DNA from: Micavibrio sp. UBA6145
Lineage (GTDB): Bacteria > Pseudomonadota > Alphaproteobacteria > Micavibrionales > UBA1664
Assembly: GCA_002423205.1 (NCBI GenBank)
Contig: DIUZ01000026.1
Coordinates: 370,005-434,004, forward strand
Direction: 5' to 3'
DNA: 64,000 bases
Part shown: positions 41,908 through 50,715 of the stretch, piece after piece
How the letters are laid out: each line of letters begins with the position of its first letter
Numbering within the stretch: position 1 is the stretch's first letter
Position numbers and translations under genes: made by a program
The notes under the pieces: generated by a model
What the model was told of the DNA's origin: nothing
What the model saw: the letters and a program-made list of their open reading frames with translations, nothing else
Databases searched by the model: none

Positions 41908-43293
41908 ATGAAATATATTTCTACACGCGGCCGCGCGCCCGAAGCCTCCTTCACTGAAGTCCTGATGCAGGGGTTGGCCCCGGACGGCGGCCTGTATGTG
42001 CCAAAGGAATTCCCCAAACTGCCGGACCTGAAACCCGGCCTGTCTTACATCGACATCGCACATACGGTCCTTCTGCCCTATGTCAGCCCCGACATGTCAT
42101 CGGGCGAGCTTCGTACGCTTCTGGAAAACACCTACACCCCCCGACTGGATGGTTTCGATACGCCGGATGTCACCCCCATCGTACGCCTTGACGACCGGCT
42201 TTCTGTGCTCGAATTATTCCGTGGTCCGACCCTGGCATTCAAGGATGTCGCCCTCCAGTTTCTGGGGCAATTATTCGACTGGAACCTCCAGCGTACGGGT
42301 AAAAAACTGACCATTCTGGGTGCTACATCCGGTGATACCGGATCGGCTGCAATCGAGGGATGCCGCCATGCTGCGGGTGCACGTGTCCATATTTTATACC
42401 CCCATGGCCGCCCTTCCGACGTACAACGCCGCCAGATGACAACGGTGGCTTCAGACAACATCCATGCCATCGCCGTACAGGGTAGTTTTGACGACTGCCA
42501 GGCCATCGTCAAAGCCCTGTTCAACGACCCCGCTTTCCGCGCCAGCCAGAACCTGACGGCGGTCAATTCCATCAACTGGGCCCGCATCATGGCCCAGACG
42601 GTTTACTACGTACATACCGCATACAGGGTAGGGGGATTGACCAACTTCGTCGTCCCGACGGGCAATTTCGGCAACATCTATGCCGCGTACGTGGCCAGGA
42701 AAATGGGGGCCCCGATCGGCCGTCTGGTGGTCGCATCCAACCGCAATGACATCCTCGCCCGCTTTCTTGAAACCGGCACTATGACAAAACGGGATGTCGA
42801 ACCGTCCTTAAGCCCCAGCATGGACATTCAGGTCTCAAGCAATTTTGAACGCCTGTTGTTCGACCTGTTGGGGCAGGATGCCGACGCCCTCAAAACCCTG
42901 ATGGCTGACTTTACGAAGACCGGTACCTATACCGTCGCCCCTGATGTCCTGGACACTTTGCGCGCCACTTTTATGGGGGGCCGGGCAGACGACGACCAGA
43001 TTCTGGCCACCATTACCCGCGTTCACAACGCCTATGGATACACCATCGACCCGCACACGGCGGTGGGCTTCCATGTCTATGAAGGCCTGAAGGACACACT
43101 CAAAGGCCCGACCGTGGCACTGGCCTGCGCCCATCCCGCCAAGTTCCCGGATGCGGTCACCGATGCCACCGGCCAGCATCCGGCTTTGCCGCAAGCCCTG
43201 GCCGATCTGTTCGACCGGGAGGAGCATTTCACCATCCTGCCCAACGACATCGAACAGATCCGTCACTATATCCTGAACCATAACGGTGAATAA
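41908..43293 (+). CDS. thrC: Threonine synthase
   Basis: The 461-residue PLP enzyme converts O-phosphohomoserine to threonine. It starts MKYISTRGRAPEASFTEVL, the family N-terminus, with GAGG 4-7 bp before the ATG. The PLP lysine is in PTLAFKDVALQFLG (Lys about residue 111), the phosphate-binding region in LGATSGDTGSAAIEGC (about 132-147). A conserved NSINWARIMAQTVYY and VPTGNFGNIYA follow near 215-250. The upstream frame from 41683 is not part of the gene. Complete, of the longer thrC class. Confidence 0.97.
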   Translation: MKYISTRGRAPEASFTEVLMQGLAPDGGLYVPKEFPKLPDLKPGLSYIDIAHTVLLPYVSPDMSSGELRTLLENTYTPRLDGFDTPDVTPIVRLDDRLSVLELFRGPTLAFKDVALQFLGQLFDWNLQRTGKKLTILGATSGDTGSAAIEGCRHAAGARVHILYPHGRPSDVQRRQMTTVASDNIHAIAVQGSFDDCQAIVKALFNDPAFRASQNLTAVNSINWARIMAQTVYYVHTAYRVGGLTNFVVPTGNFGNIYAAYVARKMGAPIGRLVVASNRNDILARFLETGTMTKRDVEPSLSPSMDIQVSSNFERLLFDLLGQDADALKTLMADFTKTGTYTVAPDVLDTLRATFMGGRADDDQILATITRVHNAYGYTIDPHTAVGFHVYEGLKDTLKGPTVALACAHPAKFPDAVTDATGQHPALPQALADLFDREEHFTILPNDIEQIRHYILNHNGE

Positions 43294-43333
43294 TTAACGC
43301 GGCTATTGTTGTATTGTCCTTGCCGCCTATGTC

Positions 43334-43957
43334 ATGCTGGATAAAGACATGCATCCCTCTCTGCGCTCAACCACCAAAGATTCCGGTGCCACGCCCCAAA
43401 AAGGCGCATGGCTGACGGGCAAGCTGCTGGCTGCCATGCCGGTCATGTCCGACCCCCGTTTTAAAAAGTCACTGATCTTTATGTGCGCCCATGATGAAAA
43501 GGGCGCGATGGGTATCGTCATCAATAATGAAATGACGCATGTGCCTGTGTCCCTGCTGCTTTCACAACTTTCCGTCCCGACGGGCGATGATTTTGCCGAT
43601 TTCCCGGTTTTGCAGGGTGGCCCGGTTGAAACCGCGCGCGGGCTGCTTTTGCATTCCGCCGATGTCCTGAAAAACGAATCCATCGTCATCGACCGCGACT
43701 TTGCCGTCACCGGCACGGTGGAGGCGCTGCGCGACATCGTGTCGGGCGCAGGCCCCCATGAAAAGATTTTCGCCCTCGGCTATGCCGGTTGGACCGGCGG
43801 CCAGCTTGAAAAAGAAATCAACGACAATGCCTGGCTGGTGATCGATGCCGATATGGATCTGGTCTTCCGCACCCCCGCCGGCGAAAAATGGGACAAGGCC
43901 CTACACAAGCTCGGCATAGATCCCGCTTTCCTGACGTCCGAAGCCGGTCACGCGTAA
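43334..43957 (+). CDS. YqgE/AlgH (UPF0301) family protein
   Basis: The 207-residue protein has the DUF179 pattern: LTGKLLAAMPVMSDPRFKKSLIFMCAHDEKGAMGIVINN (about 27-65). The central LQGGPVETARGLLLHSAD (about 95-112) is the family's best-conserved block, and the ending FALGYAGWTGGQLEKEINDNAWL is typical. The family fold is known but the function is not. The N-terminal 25 residues are extra compared with the usual 185-residue proteins. It sits 40 bp after thrC. Confidence 0.93.
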   Translation: MLDKDMHPSLRSTTKDSGATPQKGAWLTGKLLAAMPVMSDPRFKKSLIFMCAHDEKGAMGIVINNEMTHVPVSLLLSQLSVPTGDDFADFPVLQGGPVETARGLLLHSADVLKNESIVIDRDFAVTGTVEALRDIVSGAGPHEKIFALGYAGWTGGQLEKEINDNAWLVIDADMDLVFRTPAGEKWDKALHKLGIDPAFLTSEAGHA

Positions 43958-43999
43958 GCACTTTACATCTTTGCATTTTCCGTGCGAAATGCCGCTGTC

Positions 44000-44824
44000 A
44001 TGACCGCCCAGAACCACGCGCAAACCCGTCTCGTTCAATTTGGCAACGCTGCCCTCGATTTGTGCGAAACGATCGGCCAGTCGTTGATGCGCTTTTTCGC
44101 ATCCGTGGGGCGTCTGGCTGAATTCGGCGGACAGGCACTGGCCAGTTTCTTCATGCCGCCCTGGTTCGGCCGCCAGATCAGCCGCCAGTTTATTGATATC
44201 GGTTATTACTCGCTCGCCGTTGTCGGCCTGACGACGTTGTTCTCGGGCATGGTGCTGGCGCTGCAATCCTATACGGGCTTCGCACGCTTCAACGCCGAAG
44301 GCGCAATCGCCAACGTTGTGGCTCTGTCCATCACACGCGAACTGGCCCCGGTGCTGGCGGGCCTGATGGTGGCGGGCCGTATCGGCGCGTCCATCGCGGC
44401 GGAAATCGGCACAATGCGCGTGACGGAACAGATCGACGCGCTCAAGACTCTGTCGGTCAACCCGTTCAAATATCTGGTCGTGCCGCGCATTCTGGCGGGC
44501 ACGGTCGTCATGCCGGTGCTTGTGCTGATCGGTGACATCATTGGTATTTTCGGTGGCTACATTGTCGCTGTGTACCGCCTGGGTTTCAACGGAAGCCAGT
44601 ACGTGCACCAGACCCTGCAGTTTTTGCAGCCTGTCGATGTTATCTCCGGTCTCGTCAAAGCCGCTGTGTTCGGTTTCATCGTCACGCTGATGGGTTGCTA
44701 CAACGGTTATAATTCCGATCGCGGCGCGCAGGGCGTGGGCGCGGCCACCACCAACGCGGTTGTGTCGGCCTCCATCCTGATCCTGATCTTCAATTATCTG
44801 CTTACCCAGGTGTTTTTCTCATGA
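44000..44824 (+). CDS. mlaE: MlaE-family ABC transporter permease
   Basis: The 274-residue permease has about five or six TM helices and the MlaE signature (GMVLALQSYTGFARFNAEGAIA; LAPVLAGLMVAGRIGASIAAEIGTMRVTEQIDALKTL; TTNAVVSASILILIFNYLLTQVFF). It imports or exports phospholipids across the cell envelope with MlaF and an MlaD-type periplasmic subunit. The start ATG at 44000 is preferred over GTG 43982. Its last codons overlap the ATPase gene by 4 bp. The extra N-terminal amphipathic stretch is common in alphaproteobacteria. Confidence 0.92.
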   Translation: MTAQNHAQTRLVQFGNAALDLCETIGQSLMRFFASVGRLAEFGGQALASFFMPPWFGRQISRQFIDIGYYSLAVVGLTTLFSGMVLALQSYTGFARFNAEGAIANVVALSITRELAPVLAGLMVAGRIGASIAAEIGTMRVTEQIDALKTLSVNPFKYLVVPRILAGTVVMPVLVLIGDIIGIFGGYIVAVYRLGFNGSQYVHQTLQFLQPVDVISGLVKAAVFGFIVTLMGCYNGYNSDRGAQGVGAATTNAVVSASILILIFNYLLTQVFFS

Positions 44825-45585
44825 TCCCGAAGATCGAGCTTAAACAGGTAAAGAAATCCTTCGGGTCCAAACACGTGCTCAACGGCGTTGATCTGGTTGT
44901 CCCGAAAGGATCATCCATGGTCATCATCGGCGGCTCAGGCACGGGCAAATCGGTCATGCTGAAATCAGTGTTGGGCCTGCTATACCCTGATTCCGGCGAC
45001 ATCCTGATTGACGGTCAAAAAACCACGCGCCTGCGCGGGTCCAAACGCGACGCCGTCATGAAAAAATTCGGCATGCTATTCCAGGGCGGCGCGTTGTTCG
45101 ACTCGCTCCCCGTCTGGGAAAACGTCGCCTTCGGCCTGATCCACGGCAAGAAAATGAACAAGGAAGAGGCGCGCGTCATCGCGATTGAAAAACTCAAAAG
45201 CGTCGGCCTTGGCGAGCATGTCGCCACGCAATTACCGGCCGAACTCTCGGGCGGCATGCAAAAACGCGTGAGCCTTGCCCGCGCCATTGCCACCAACCCC
45301 GAAATCATTTTCTTTGACGAACCCACGACCGGCCTCGACCCGATCATGGCCGACGTCATTAACGAACTGATCGTGCAATGCGTGAAGGATCTTGGAGCCA
45401 CCGCGCTTACCATCACCCATGACATGGCATCGGTCCGCAAGATCGCCGACCACGTCGCCATGATTTATGAAGGCAAAATCATCTGGACCGGCCCGGTCAG
45501 CGAACTTGACCATTCCGGTAACCCGTTTGTCGAACAATTCATCCACGGCCGCGCCGACGGCCCCATCACCAAGAATGTAGCTTAG
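44821..45585 (+). CDS. mlaF: MlaF-family ABC transporter ATP-binding protein
   Basis: The 254-residue ATPase has Walker A GGSGTGKSVML (about residues 38-48), signature LSGGMQKRVSLARAI (about 142-156) and Walker B IIFFDEPTTGLDP (about 162-174). The H-loop is TITHDMAS. It powers the MlaE permease and overlaps its gene by 4 bp. The usual third gene, mlaD, does not follow: a terminator and the convergent hemY gene come next, so the substrate-binding subunit must be elsewhere. Confidence 0.94.
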   Translation: MIPKIELKQVKKSFGSKHVLNGVDLVVPKGSSMVIIGGSGTGKSVMLKSVLGLLYPDSGDILIDGQKTTRLRGSKRDAVMKKFGMLFQGGALFDSLPVWENVAFGLIHGKKMNKEEARVIAIEKLKSVGLGEHVATQLPAELSGGMQKRVSLARAIATNPEIIFFDEPTTGLDPIMADVINELIVQCVKDLGATALTITHDMASVRKIADHVAMIYEGKIIWTGPVSELDHSGNPFVEQFIHGRADGPITKNVA

Positions 45586-45601
45586 AAAGAACGTCACGTA
45601 G

Positions 45602-45630
45602 AAAAAGGGACCCTTTCGGGTCCCTGATTT
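45602..45630. terminator. Bidirectional terminator between mlaF and hemY
   Basis: An 8-bp stem AGGGACCC / GGGTCCCT with a TTTC loop, preceded by AAAA and followed by TTTT, lies 20 bp after the mlaF stop and directly at the 3' end of the hemY gene on the other strand. Confidence 0.85.
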
Positions 45631-47003
45631 TAAGCTGCGCGACTTTCGATCAGCTGTAACGCGTCACCCTGATCGGGCAGCGCAGTAATGATCGACGGCG
45701 CGCGCCGCGCCTGCGACGGGTCATCCCACACGATAGTGTTGAATGAATTATGCGGATGCGCAAACGGCATCCAGTTGGCATAGATGCGGCCCGATTCCGT
45801 ACACACCCAGACGCGGTCCGGTGCGGCGCTGTTGGCCGATTCCATGAACAGATCGGCAGCATTCTGGTGGTCCAGTTTTTCTTCCAGCGTGGCCATCATG
45901 CGCATGGCGCGGCCGGATTTACGGGCCAGTATCGCGGCGTCGATATGCGTGCGTGCAGCCCCGGTCAGGTTCTGCACCAGCGCGCTTTCGGCCAGCATCA
46001 GATGCGAATCTTCGTGATCCGGGTTTGCCTGGCTGAGCTTTTGCAGCCACTGATATTCCTTGGCCGGGGTATTCGTGCCTTCCGGGGCAAGTTTCAGCCA
46101 AGCGTCTTTCAGTTCAGGATGCGGGGCTGTACCCCAGGCTTTCTCGATGACCTTCATCGCGCCTTTGCGTTCGCTGCGGCGGATCAGGAAAGGCAGATAG
46201 CCAAGCACGGCGGGCAGAAAGGCGGGCGCCGCGTTATACGCTTCCCGCGTCAGCAGATACGCCTGGTCGGCGGTGCCGCGATTCTGTGCCTCGCTGGCAC
46301 GCGCCAGCAACATCGCGGCGCGGTCGGCCTTGGCATGCACCGCGTCGATGCTTTTGATCTTTTCAATCTTGTTCAGGATGTCCTGTGCCTCGTTCCAGTG
46401 ACGGGCGCGCAGTTCGAGCGCGTACAGGGTCTTCAAAATCCACGCCTGTTTCGGGTGCATGCGGTATGCCTGGCGTGCCAGCACCAGTGCCTGGTCATGC
46501 TGGTGACGGTCGATGGAGAGTTGCAGCAGGCCGCGCACACCGATAAAGGCGGTCTGTTTGGTGTTCAGCAATTCACGGAAAGCGTTTTCAGCAGCAACAG
46601 AATCGCCCTTAAGACGTGCCGTCATGCCGGACAACAGTGGCACAAGCCCGTGGTCGTTCTTGATCAGGCGGCGCGCGCGGTCGGCCTGTTTCTCGGCGGA
46701 ATGGACATCGCCAGCGGCAATGGCGGACAGGCCGTGGCTGACGGCCTGCAGGGCCTGATCCTGCGCGCGCGCATCAAGCTTGCGCGCAATCGTGCGCGGC
46801 GTGGCCTTGAGCGCAATCCAGAATCGGTAGAGCCATGCGAAGACAATCGAAAAACACAGGACGCAGAAAATCAGGAAGCCCGTGCGCACATCGACGTCAT
46901 AGCCCATCCAGTGCAGTTCGGTTTGTCCGGGCTGCATCGAAAGCCATACGCCAGCCGCGATGAAGACACCCAGTTTGGTAATGGTCCACAGCGTGCGAAG
47001 CAT
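45630..47003 (-). CDS. hemY: HemY-like TPR membrane protein
   Basis: The 457-residue protein has two N-terminal TM helices (about 7-24, LGVFIAAGVWLSMQPG; 40-62, GFLIFCVLCFSIVFAWLYRFW). The HemY_N region APRTIARKLDARAQDQALQAVSHGLSAIAAGD (about 70-101) is followed by TPR-like helical repeats. HemY sits in the heme gene cluster of proteobacteria; its exact role in protoporphyrin metabolism is uncertain. It is last in the operon hemC-hemD-Mic60-hemY, as in other alphaproteobacteria. The Trp-rich end (VWVCTESGRIYANW) resembles the zinc-ribbon-less tails of this family. Confidence 0.9.
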   Translation of the reverse strand: MLRTLWTITKLGVFIAAGVWLSMQPGQTELHWMGYDVDVRTGFLIFCVLCFSIVFAWLYRFWIALKATPRTIARKLDARAQDQALQAVSHGLSAIAAGDVHSAEKQADRARRLIKNDHGLVPLLSGMTARLKGDSVAAENAFRELLNTKQTAFIGVRGLLQLSIDRHQHDQALVLARQAYRMHPKQAWILKTLYALELRARHWNEAQDILNKIEKIKSIDAVHAKADRAAMLLARASEAQNRGTADQAYLLTREAYNAAPAFLPAVLGYLPFLIRRSERKGAMKVIEKAWGTAPHPELKDAWLKLAPEGTNTPAKEYQWLQKLSQANPDHEDSHLMLAESALVQNLTGAARTHIDAAILARKSGRAMRMMATLEEKLDHQNAADLFMESANSAAPDRVWVCTESGRIYANWMPFAHPHNSFNTIVWDDPSQARRAPSIITALPDQGDALQLIESRAA

Positions 47004-47041
47004 GGCTTAATTCCTCTTCATACGCGGCATGGTGCGTATCC

Positions 47042-48919
47042 TTATTGCTGAATGATGACCGACGGTTGTACGGGTGCCTGCGGGACAATGGCCCCCGCCT
47101 GCGGTTCGGTTTGCGGCAGCGGTGCCGTCTGTGCGGGCGGAATAACCACGCCCGGCACGCGCTGCGCTTCCATCGGCGCCATCGTCTGCGGCGGCGGTGT
47201 CTGCTGGACAATGCCCGGTGCCGGTTCAATCTGTGCCGGTGCCGGAACGGCTGTTGTAGTAGCCGGTCCCATATTGATCGGACCCATATTGACGACGCCC
47301 GTCATGCTGCTGACCGGCGATGCGGCTGTTGCCAGGCCGTTTTTAACTTTGGTGATGATGGCGTTGACCAGATTCATGTCGACGCTTTGCGCGACCAGCG
47401 TGCCCTGCGCCTGTGCTTGCCACGGGGCGGCGGCTTGCGCCGACGGACCTTGGAGTTGTTGCAGTGTCGCCATTGCGCCGGCAACGTCGCCGCTATCAAG
47501 CTGGCGGCTGGCGGTCTGGATCAGTTCCTGCTCCGCGCCCGAACCATCAGCCACACCGTCCTTGCGGATGGACAGCAGTGATTTCAGGTGCAGCATGAAT
47601 TTTTCTTTCATCGATACATCCTCGCCGCGCAGTTTGGCGGTGATGATGTCGTTGGCCGATGCCTGCAGCGCGCCTTTCAGTGCGGCGGGCGACATGATGC
47701 CGCTTTGTGCATACGGCGCGAGTTTGTCCAGTGACTCGGCCAGTGCCGGGTCGGCATCACTTACGCCTTTGAGCAGCTCAAGATCCTGCTGGAACGGTGC
47801 CTGACGGTCGACCGCACCGCGCAGATTGGTCAGCGCCAGCAACATGGCGGCAGCACCCACATCATTGCCTGAGACTTGCGAAAGCGTGCGGCCCAGCGCG
47901 TCATTCTGCGCGCGGGCTTCGGCCAGTGCCGTATCAATATTATCCGTGCGGCCCGAAAGACCGGTGACGGTATCGCGCAGATCGGAAATGGCAGACTGCC
48001 ATTCCGCCTGACCCTGCGGCGATGCGGCCATGGCTTCCATGCGGTCGGTCAGTGCCGACAGGGCAGGGGCAGCCGCACCCGCATTTGATTTCAGTTGCGC
48101 CTCAAGCACGGCCAGACGCTGGGTCAGCGGTGCATTGGTGCCGGCGGCGACTTCGCGCGCCAGTTGCGCCAGCCCGTCTGTCGACGACCCGATGGCGGTG
48201 GTGATGTTGCTGACCTGGTTTTGCAGCGCTTCGAAAGCGCCGGTGGTCGGCGCGGACATACGTTGTGTTTCCAGCGCGGTCACGCGCGTATCCAGTGTCT
48301 GGATGCGCGGGTCTTTCGTGCTTTCGCCCGCGAACAGCATGTAACCCGCGCCTGCTGCCAGAAGCACAAGGCAGGTGGTGGTCAGGAACGACGTGCGGCG
48401 CGCGCTTTTGCGCACGGCACCCATGTCGACACCGACAATGGGTTCGCGCTTCGGCGGGGTGTTGAGCGTGGCAGTGTGCGGTGCCGCGTTCGGCGTTGTG
48501 TTGGGACGCGGGGTCTGCTGATTCATGGTCTCCACCTTGCGTTGGGCCTGCGGTGCGGTTGTACGGTTAACCGGCGATCCGGTCAGAATGCTGTCCGGGG
48601 CGGGCATGGTCTGGTGTTGATGGCGCGACAAGGCCGGGTCTTCGGCAATGGTGCCGGACGTGTTCGGGGTGTTGGCGCGGGCGTTTTCGTTCGCGCCCGT
48701 ACCGATCAGGTCCATGATGCTAACGTCGTAACGGCGTGCGGCGTTCACAATTTCGTCGCGGCGGATGGCCGGAATCGCATCGCGCTTTTTCCAGCCCTGC
48801 ACGGTCGTGACCGGGACATTGAGCTTGGACGCCATCGGACGGATGCCGCCAAAGCGTTCCACGATCTGGCCGCCGTTCGGGATGATATCGTCGTGATGGG
48901 ATTCTTGTACCATGGCCAT
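47042..48919 (-). CDS. Mic60/mitofilin-family protein with N-terminal HTH-like domain
   Basis: The 625-residue protein joins three parts. Residues about 15-60 (IVERFGGIRPMASKLNVPVTTVQGWKKRDAIPAIR..) form a Cro/YdaS-like helix-turn-helix domain. A disordered Pro/Thr-rich stretch (about 75-165) comes next. One transmembrane helix lies at about 175-195 (FLTTTCLVLLAAGAGYMLFAG), followed by a coiled-coil and a helical mitofilin-like domain to about 555 and a Pro/Ala/Gln-rich tail. Alphaproteobacterial Mic60 homologues shape intracytoplasmic membranes and are encoded between hemD and hemY, exactly as here. The HTH extension and Pro-rich tail are the unusual parts. The HTH and transmembrane segment would place DNA-binding-like residues at the membrane. 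Confidence 0.78.
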   Translation of the reverse strand: MAMVQESHHDDIIPNGGQIVERFGGIRPMASKLNVPVTTVQGWKKRDAIPAIRRDEIVNAARRYDVSIMDLIGTGANENARANTPNTSGTIAEDPALSRHQHQTMPAPDSILTGSPVNRTTAPQAQRKVETMNQQTPRPNTTPNAAPHTATLNTPPKREPIVGVDMGAVRKSARRTSFLTTTCLVLLAAGAGYMLFAGESTKDPRIQTLDTRVTALETQRMSAPTTGAFEALQNQVSNITTAIGSSTDGLAQLAREVAAGTNAPLTQRLAVLEAQLKSNAGAAAPALSALTDRMEAMAASPQGQAEWQSAISDLRDTVTGLSGRTDNIDTALAEARAQNDALGRTLSQVSGNDVGAAAMLLALTNLRGAVDRQAPFQQDLELLKGVSDADPALAESLDKLAPYAQSGIMSPAALKGALQASANDIITAKLRGEDVSMKEKFMLHLKSLLSIRKDGVADGSGAEQELIQTASRQLDSGDVAGAMATLQQLQGPSAQAAAPWQAQAQGTLVAQSVDMNLVNAIITKVKNGLATAASPVSSMTGVVNMGPINMGPATTTAVPAPAQIEPAPGIVQQTPPPQTMAPMEAQRVPGVVIPPAQTAPLPQTEPQAGAIVPQAPVQPSVIIQQ

Positions 48920-48958
48920 GCCTTTGCATCCTTAGATGTGGAGCGGGGCATGTACCTT

Positions 48959-49675
48959 TTAAAGAAGCGCCAGAAGGGCGTCTTCATCCGGCCGCTGAGC
49001 CGCGTACGTACCGCCACTGTGTAGTGTTCCCAGCGACTCTAGCACGGACGGTGCCAGACACAAGAGTTTGATTTGATTCAAGGATCGGTCTTTTACGTAC
49101 AGGCGTACATTTTCCGAAAACACTTCGCCCGCACGGGCGGAATGAAAAAGTACGGCATGGATATCGCCGCTGTGCAAAGCCTCAAGAAACTCATTGGAAA
49201 AACCGGCGGCGGGCTCGGTTTCGTAGACAACCCAGTCCAGGATGATACCCGGTACATCTGCCAGCACCCCGCGCGTGTCCCGGGCGATGTCGCGGCCGGA
49301 GATATGAAGCAGGCGTGACGCCGGCCCGATTTCTTTCCGGCTCTTTAAAAACGTACCCAACGTGCGCACGTCGCCGCCGCCGTCATGGACATTGACCCAA
49401 CCGCGTTCACGGGCCAGCTGCGCCGTCTTCGGCCCCACGGCGTACAAGGGCTTGTGAAGGAAGGCGACCTCACGCACCAGGGTGTTGAGATGCCGGAGCG
49501 CCTGCGCCGATGTCACCACCAGCCCCTCAACGCACATCGGGTCATGCGGGGTCGGGGCATGGGTGGCCGCCACGCGCAGCATCGGCTCGATCAAAGCGCG
49601 ATAGCCCATGGCTTCAATACGCCCGGCGAGCGCATCGGCGTCGGGCCGGGTGCGTGTGATGACCACTGTCTTCAT
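48959..49675 (-). CDS. hemD: Uroporphyrinogen-III synthase
   Basis: The 238-residue protein starts VVITRTRPDADALAGRIEAMGY (about 4-25), has LVVTSAQALRHL (about 51-62), YAVGPKTAQLARERGW (about 79-94), LLHISGRDIARDTR and the C-terminal CLAPSVLESLG block, all marks of HemD, a divergent family. It closes hydroxymethylbilane to uroporphyrinogen III with ring D inverted. It begins 14 bp after hemC and precedes the Mic60 gene; the operon order is conserved in alphaproteobacteria. Confidence 0.88.
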   Translation of the reverse strand: MKTVVITRTRPDADALAGRIEAMGYRALIEPMLRVAATHAPTPHDPMCVEGLVVTSAQALRHLNTLVREVAFLHKPLYAVGPKTAQLARERGWVNVHDGGGDVRTLGTFLKSRKEIGPASRLLHISGRDIARDTRGVLADVPGIILDWVVYETEPAAGFSNEFLEALHSGDIHAVLFHSARAGEVFSENVRLYVKDRSLNQIKLLCLAPSVLESLGTLHSGGTYAAQRPDEDALLALL

Positions 49676-49689
49676 GGGAAAGGTTTAAC

Positions 49690-50664
49690 TTAACTTACAC
49701 AGGAAAGTAAAACGGCCTGCGGGATCATCTCTCTTAATGACCGGCCGACGCGAAGGCCAAGCGCGTAGGCATCTTCAACCGATGCGACGGGGGCATTTTC
49801 GTCGGCATGGAATATCTCGGTCCCATCGGGGGACGCGAAAAACCCGCGCAGGCGCATGACGCCCGGCTCGATAAACATGGCATATGACCCGATCGGCGTG
49901 CCGCAGCTGCCGTCCAGAACGCCCAGCAGCGAACGTTCCGCCGCGGTGACAATACGGGTTTCAAGATGGTTGATGCCTTCCAGCAGCGCATGAACGACAT
50001 GGTCATCCTTGCGGCTTTCAATGGCCACCGTGCCTTGGCCGACAGCGGGCAGCATGGCTTCGGGTTCGATATAGGATGAAATAATGCTCTCGCGGCCAAG
50101 ACGCTTTAAGCCCACAGCGGCCAAAATCATCGCATCGACCTGGCCCTTTTGCAGTTTTTCGATACGCGTATCGACATTGCCGCGCAGGGTGACGACCTGA
50201 AGGTCGGGGCGGCGGTTGAGGATAACGGCCTGACGGCGCGGTGATGACGTACCCACCACGGCACCCGCAGGCAGTTCGTCCAGCGATACGGATTTGTGAG
50301 AAATAAACGCATCGCGCGCATCGCCGCGCGGCATGAAATGTTCGACCACAAGATCGTCCGGCATGTGGGTCGGCACGTCTTTTAAGGAATGCACGCCGAT
50401 ATCGATATGGCCTTCGCGCATGTGATCTTCGATATTCTGGACATACTGTCCCTTGCCGCCCTTGGCTTCGGACAGGCGGATTTCGCCCTGACCCGGTTTC
50501 CAGTCGCCGGATGACTTAATGATAACGATCTCTGTCTCCAGCCACGGATGCGCGGCGCGCAGGCGTTCGCAAACCATCTCGGTCTGCGTCAGCGCCAGTT
50601 TGCTGCCCCGTGTCCCTACCTTGATTTTGGTAAGTTGCGTTTTTTGTTGAAGACTTTCGTTCAT
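49690..50664 (-). CDS. hemC: Porphobilinogen deaminase (hydroxymethylbilane synthase)
   Basis: The 324-residue enzyme condenses four porphobilinogen molecules. It has IKVGTRGSKLALTQTEMV (about 14-31), SSGDWKPGQGEIRLSEAKGGKGQYVQNIEDHM with the conserved Lys and Asp regions (about 51-82), VHSLKDVPTHMPDDL (about 92-106), GTSSPRRQAVILNRRPDL and the cofactor Cys in LDGSCGTPIGSYA (about 250-262). All binding residues are present. It is the first gene of the heme/Mic60 operon. Its start lies 52 bp from the divergent tsaD start. Confidence 0.98.
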   Translation of the reverse strand: MNESLQQKTQLTKIKVGTRGSKLALTQTEMVCERLRAAHPWLETEIVIIKSSGDWKPGQGEIRLSEAKGGKGQYVQNIEDHMREGHIDIGVHSLKDVPTHMPDDLVVEHFMPRGDARDAFISHKSVSLDELPAGAVVGTSSPRRQAVILNRRPDLQVVTLRGNVDTRIEKLQKGQVDAMILAAVGLKRLGRESIISSYIEPEAMLPAVGQGTVAIESRKDDHVVHALLEGINHLETRIVTAAERSLLGVLDGSCGTPIGSYAMFIEPGVMRLRGFFASPDGTEIFHADENAPVASVEDAYALGLRVGRSLREMIPQAVLLSCVS

Positions 50665-50715
50665 CTCGGGTTTCTATTAGTGTCCTTTTGAGCCGAAATA
50701 AAGGAATTTCGAATA

